45,860 nucleotides of DNA from Sphingomonas sp. CFBP 13720 (GTDB taxonomy: Bacteria > Pseudomonadota > Alphaproteobacteria > Sphingomonadales > Sphingomonadaceae): contig NZ_JACYVA010000012.1 in assembly GCF_014842075.1 (NCBI RefSeq), positions 1 to 45,860 of the forward strand. The letters are read 5' to 3'. Of this stretch, positions 45,349 through 45,860 are shown one piece after another; the first letter of the stretch is position 1; every line of letters begins with the position of its first letter. A program made the translations under genes and the position numbers. The notes below the pieces were generated by a model. It did no database searches, was not told the DNA's origin, and saw only the letters and a program-made list of their open reading frames with translations.

Positions 45349-45747
45349 ATGAAGCGTTTGGCATGGACGGCGACGGCATTGCTGATCGGGGCGTGCGCCA
45401 CTCCCCAACAACAGGCCGAGACGAAGGAACGGGGCGAACGGTTGTTGGCGAAGACGCTGGAAGGGCGCGTCGCCGGGCCGGCGCAGAATTGCATTCCAAC
45501 CGGCTTCACCAACGGCCCGCAGGTGGTGGGCGACTCGCTGATCTATCGGCAGAGCGGCAAGCGGATCTGGCGCAGTCAGGTGGGCGACCGCTGTCCGTTC
45601 CTCCGCGACGACCAGATCGTGGTGTCGATCCTGTACGGGACGCAGGTCTGTCGCAACGACCGCTTCCGGCTGGTCGACCGGGGATCGCGCATCCCGTCGG
45701 GCGACTGTACGTTCGGCGAGTTCGTGCCGTACGACAAGGTGCGGTAG
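45349..45747 (+). CDS. Small lipoprotein of unknown function
   Basis: 132 residues; the ATG is preceded by GGAGAGGCGAG. Lipobox 'ALLIGAC'. The mature part has two or three Cys pairs ('AQNCIPTG', 'GDRCPFLRD', 'TQVCRNDRF', 'SGDCTFGEF') that could form disulfides. I do not assign a family. Good codon bias and ribosome site support it. Probably cotranscribed with gloB (24 bases apart). Confidence 0.85.
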   Translation: MKRLAWTATALLIGACATPQQQAETKERGERLLAKTLEGRVAGPAQNCIPTGFTNGPQVVGDSLIYRQSGKRIWRSQVGDRCPFLRDDQIVVSILYGTQVCRNDRFRLVDRGSRIPSGDCTFGEFVPYDKVR

Positions 45748-45860
45748 GGGCGCTCGCGACGGTTTGACTTCTCAGTAGCACGACGGCGGTGAGCGCGGGC
45801 TAGAGCGGTTTTCGATCAGTCTGCATCATATCCGCATGCGGCGAAGTAGTTGGCGCATTC

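Overview
The window is about 65-70% GC with strong G/C preference at third codon positions. Its gene set (dapE, rpmB, tadA, purD, xseA, a DUF2093 gene, an acnA-type aconitase, a UDP-glucuronate epimerase beside ugd) suggests an alphaproteobacterium, most likely Sphingomonadaceae. This is inferred from gene content and protein style, not from a marker gene.

Left part (1-13800), a surface/secretion locus. The minus strand reads murB-like, murA-like, type I secretion ABC transporter, HlyD-type adaptor, TolC-type outer membrane channel. Further along the same strand come a GTA head-spike-like pair (spike base protein plus a lectin/propeller protein) and then the first 296 residues of a large secreted protein that runs off the window edge and is the probable type I substrate. 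Divergently on the plus strand, ugd and a UDP-glucuronate 4-epimerase overlap by one base and make UDP-GlcA and UDP-GalA for surface polysaccharide. The murA/murB-like pair is compactly joined to the export genes and looks divergent from the housekeeping enzymes.

Middle part (14221-31571), mostly core genome: dapE, an esterase-like phytase-family protein, rpmB with a clear terminator, tadA, a stand-alone EAL phosphodiesterase, an OmpA-type lipoprotein, a CorC/HlyC-type CBS protein, a small membrane protein gene that appears frameshifted, a membrane-anchored helix-hairpin-helix protein, purD diverging from xseA with overlapping start codons, a compact run DUF2093 / M23 peptidase / Cu-Zn SOD / lactonase, an MTA/SAH nucleosidase-like gene, acnA with terminator, and a membrane protein.

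Right-centre (31834-38503), a 6.67-kb integrative element in tRNA-Leu(UAA). A tyrosine integrase follows the tRNA directly, and an exact 26-bp copy of the tRNA 3' end closes the far side. The element carries an HTH protein, a serine resolvase with a small coupled gene and nearby inverted repeats, AT-rich non-coding DNA with repeats, and two coupled cargo genes: a TauD-like Fe(II)/2-oxoglutarate oxygenase and a protein with a HEPN-like R-x4-H motif and a C-terminal zinc ribbon. This pair is the best candidate in the window for an undescribed system, possibly anti-phage defence; that function is inferred only from domains and context.

Right end (38546-45860), chromosomal again: an orphan SBP_bac_5 lipoprotein, a DUF4112 protein, tRNA-Thr(GGU), a 46-residue basic protein, a GH5 glycosidase, an alpha/beta hydrolase coupled to a TPR protein, a SIMPL protein, a gloA-gloB methylglyoxal detoxification pair and a small lipoprotein.
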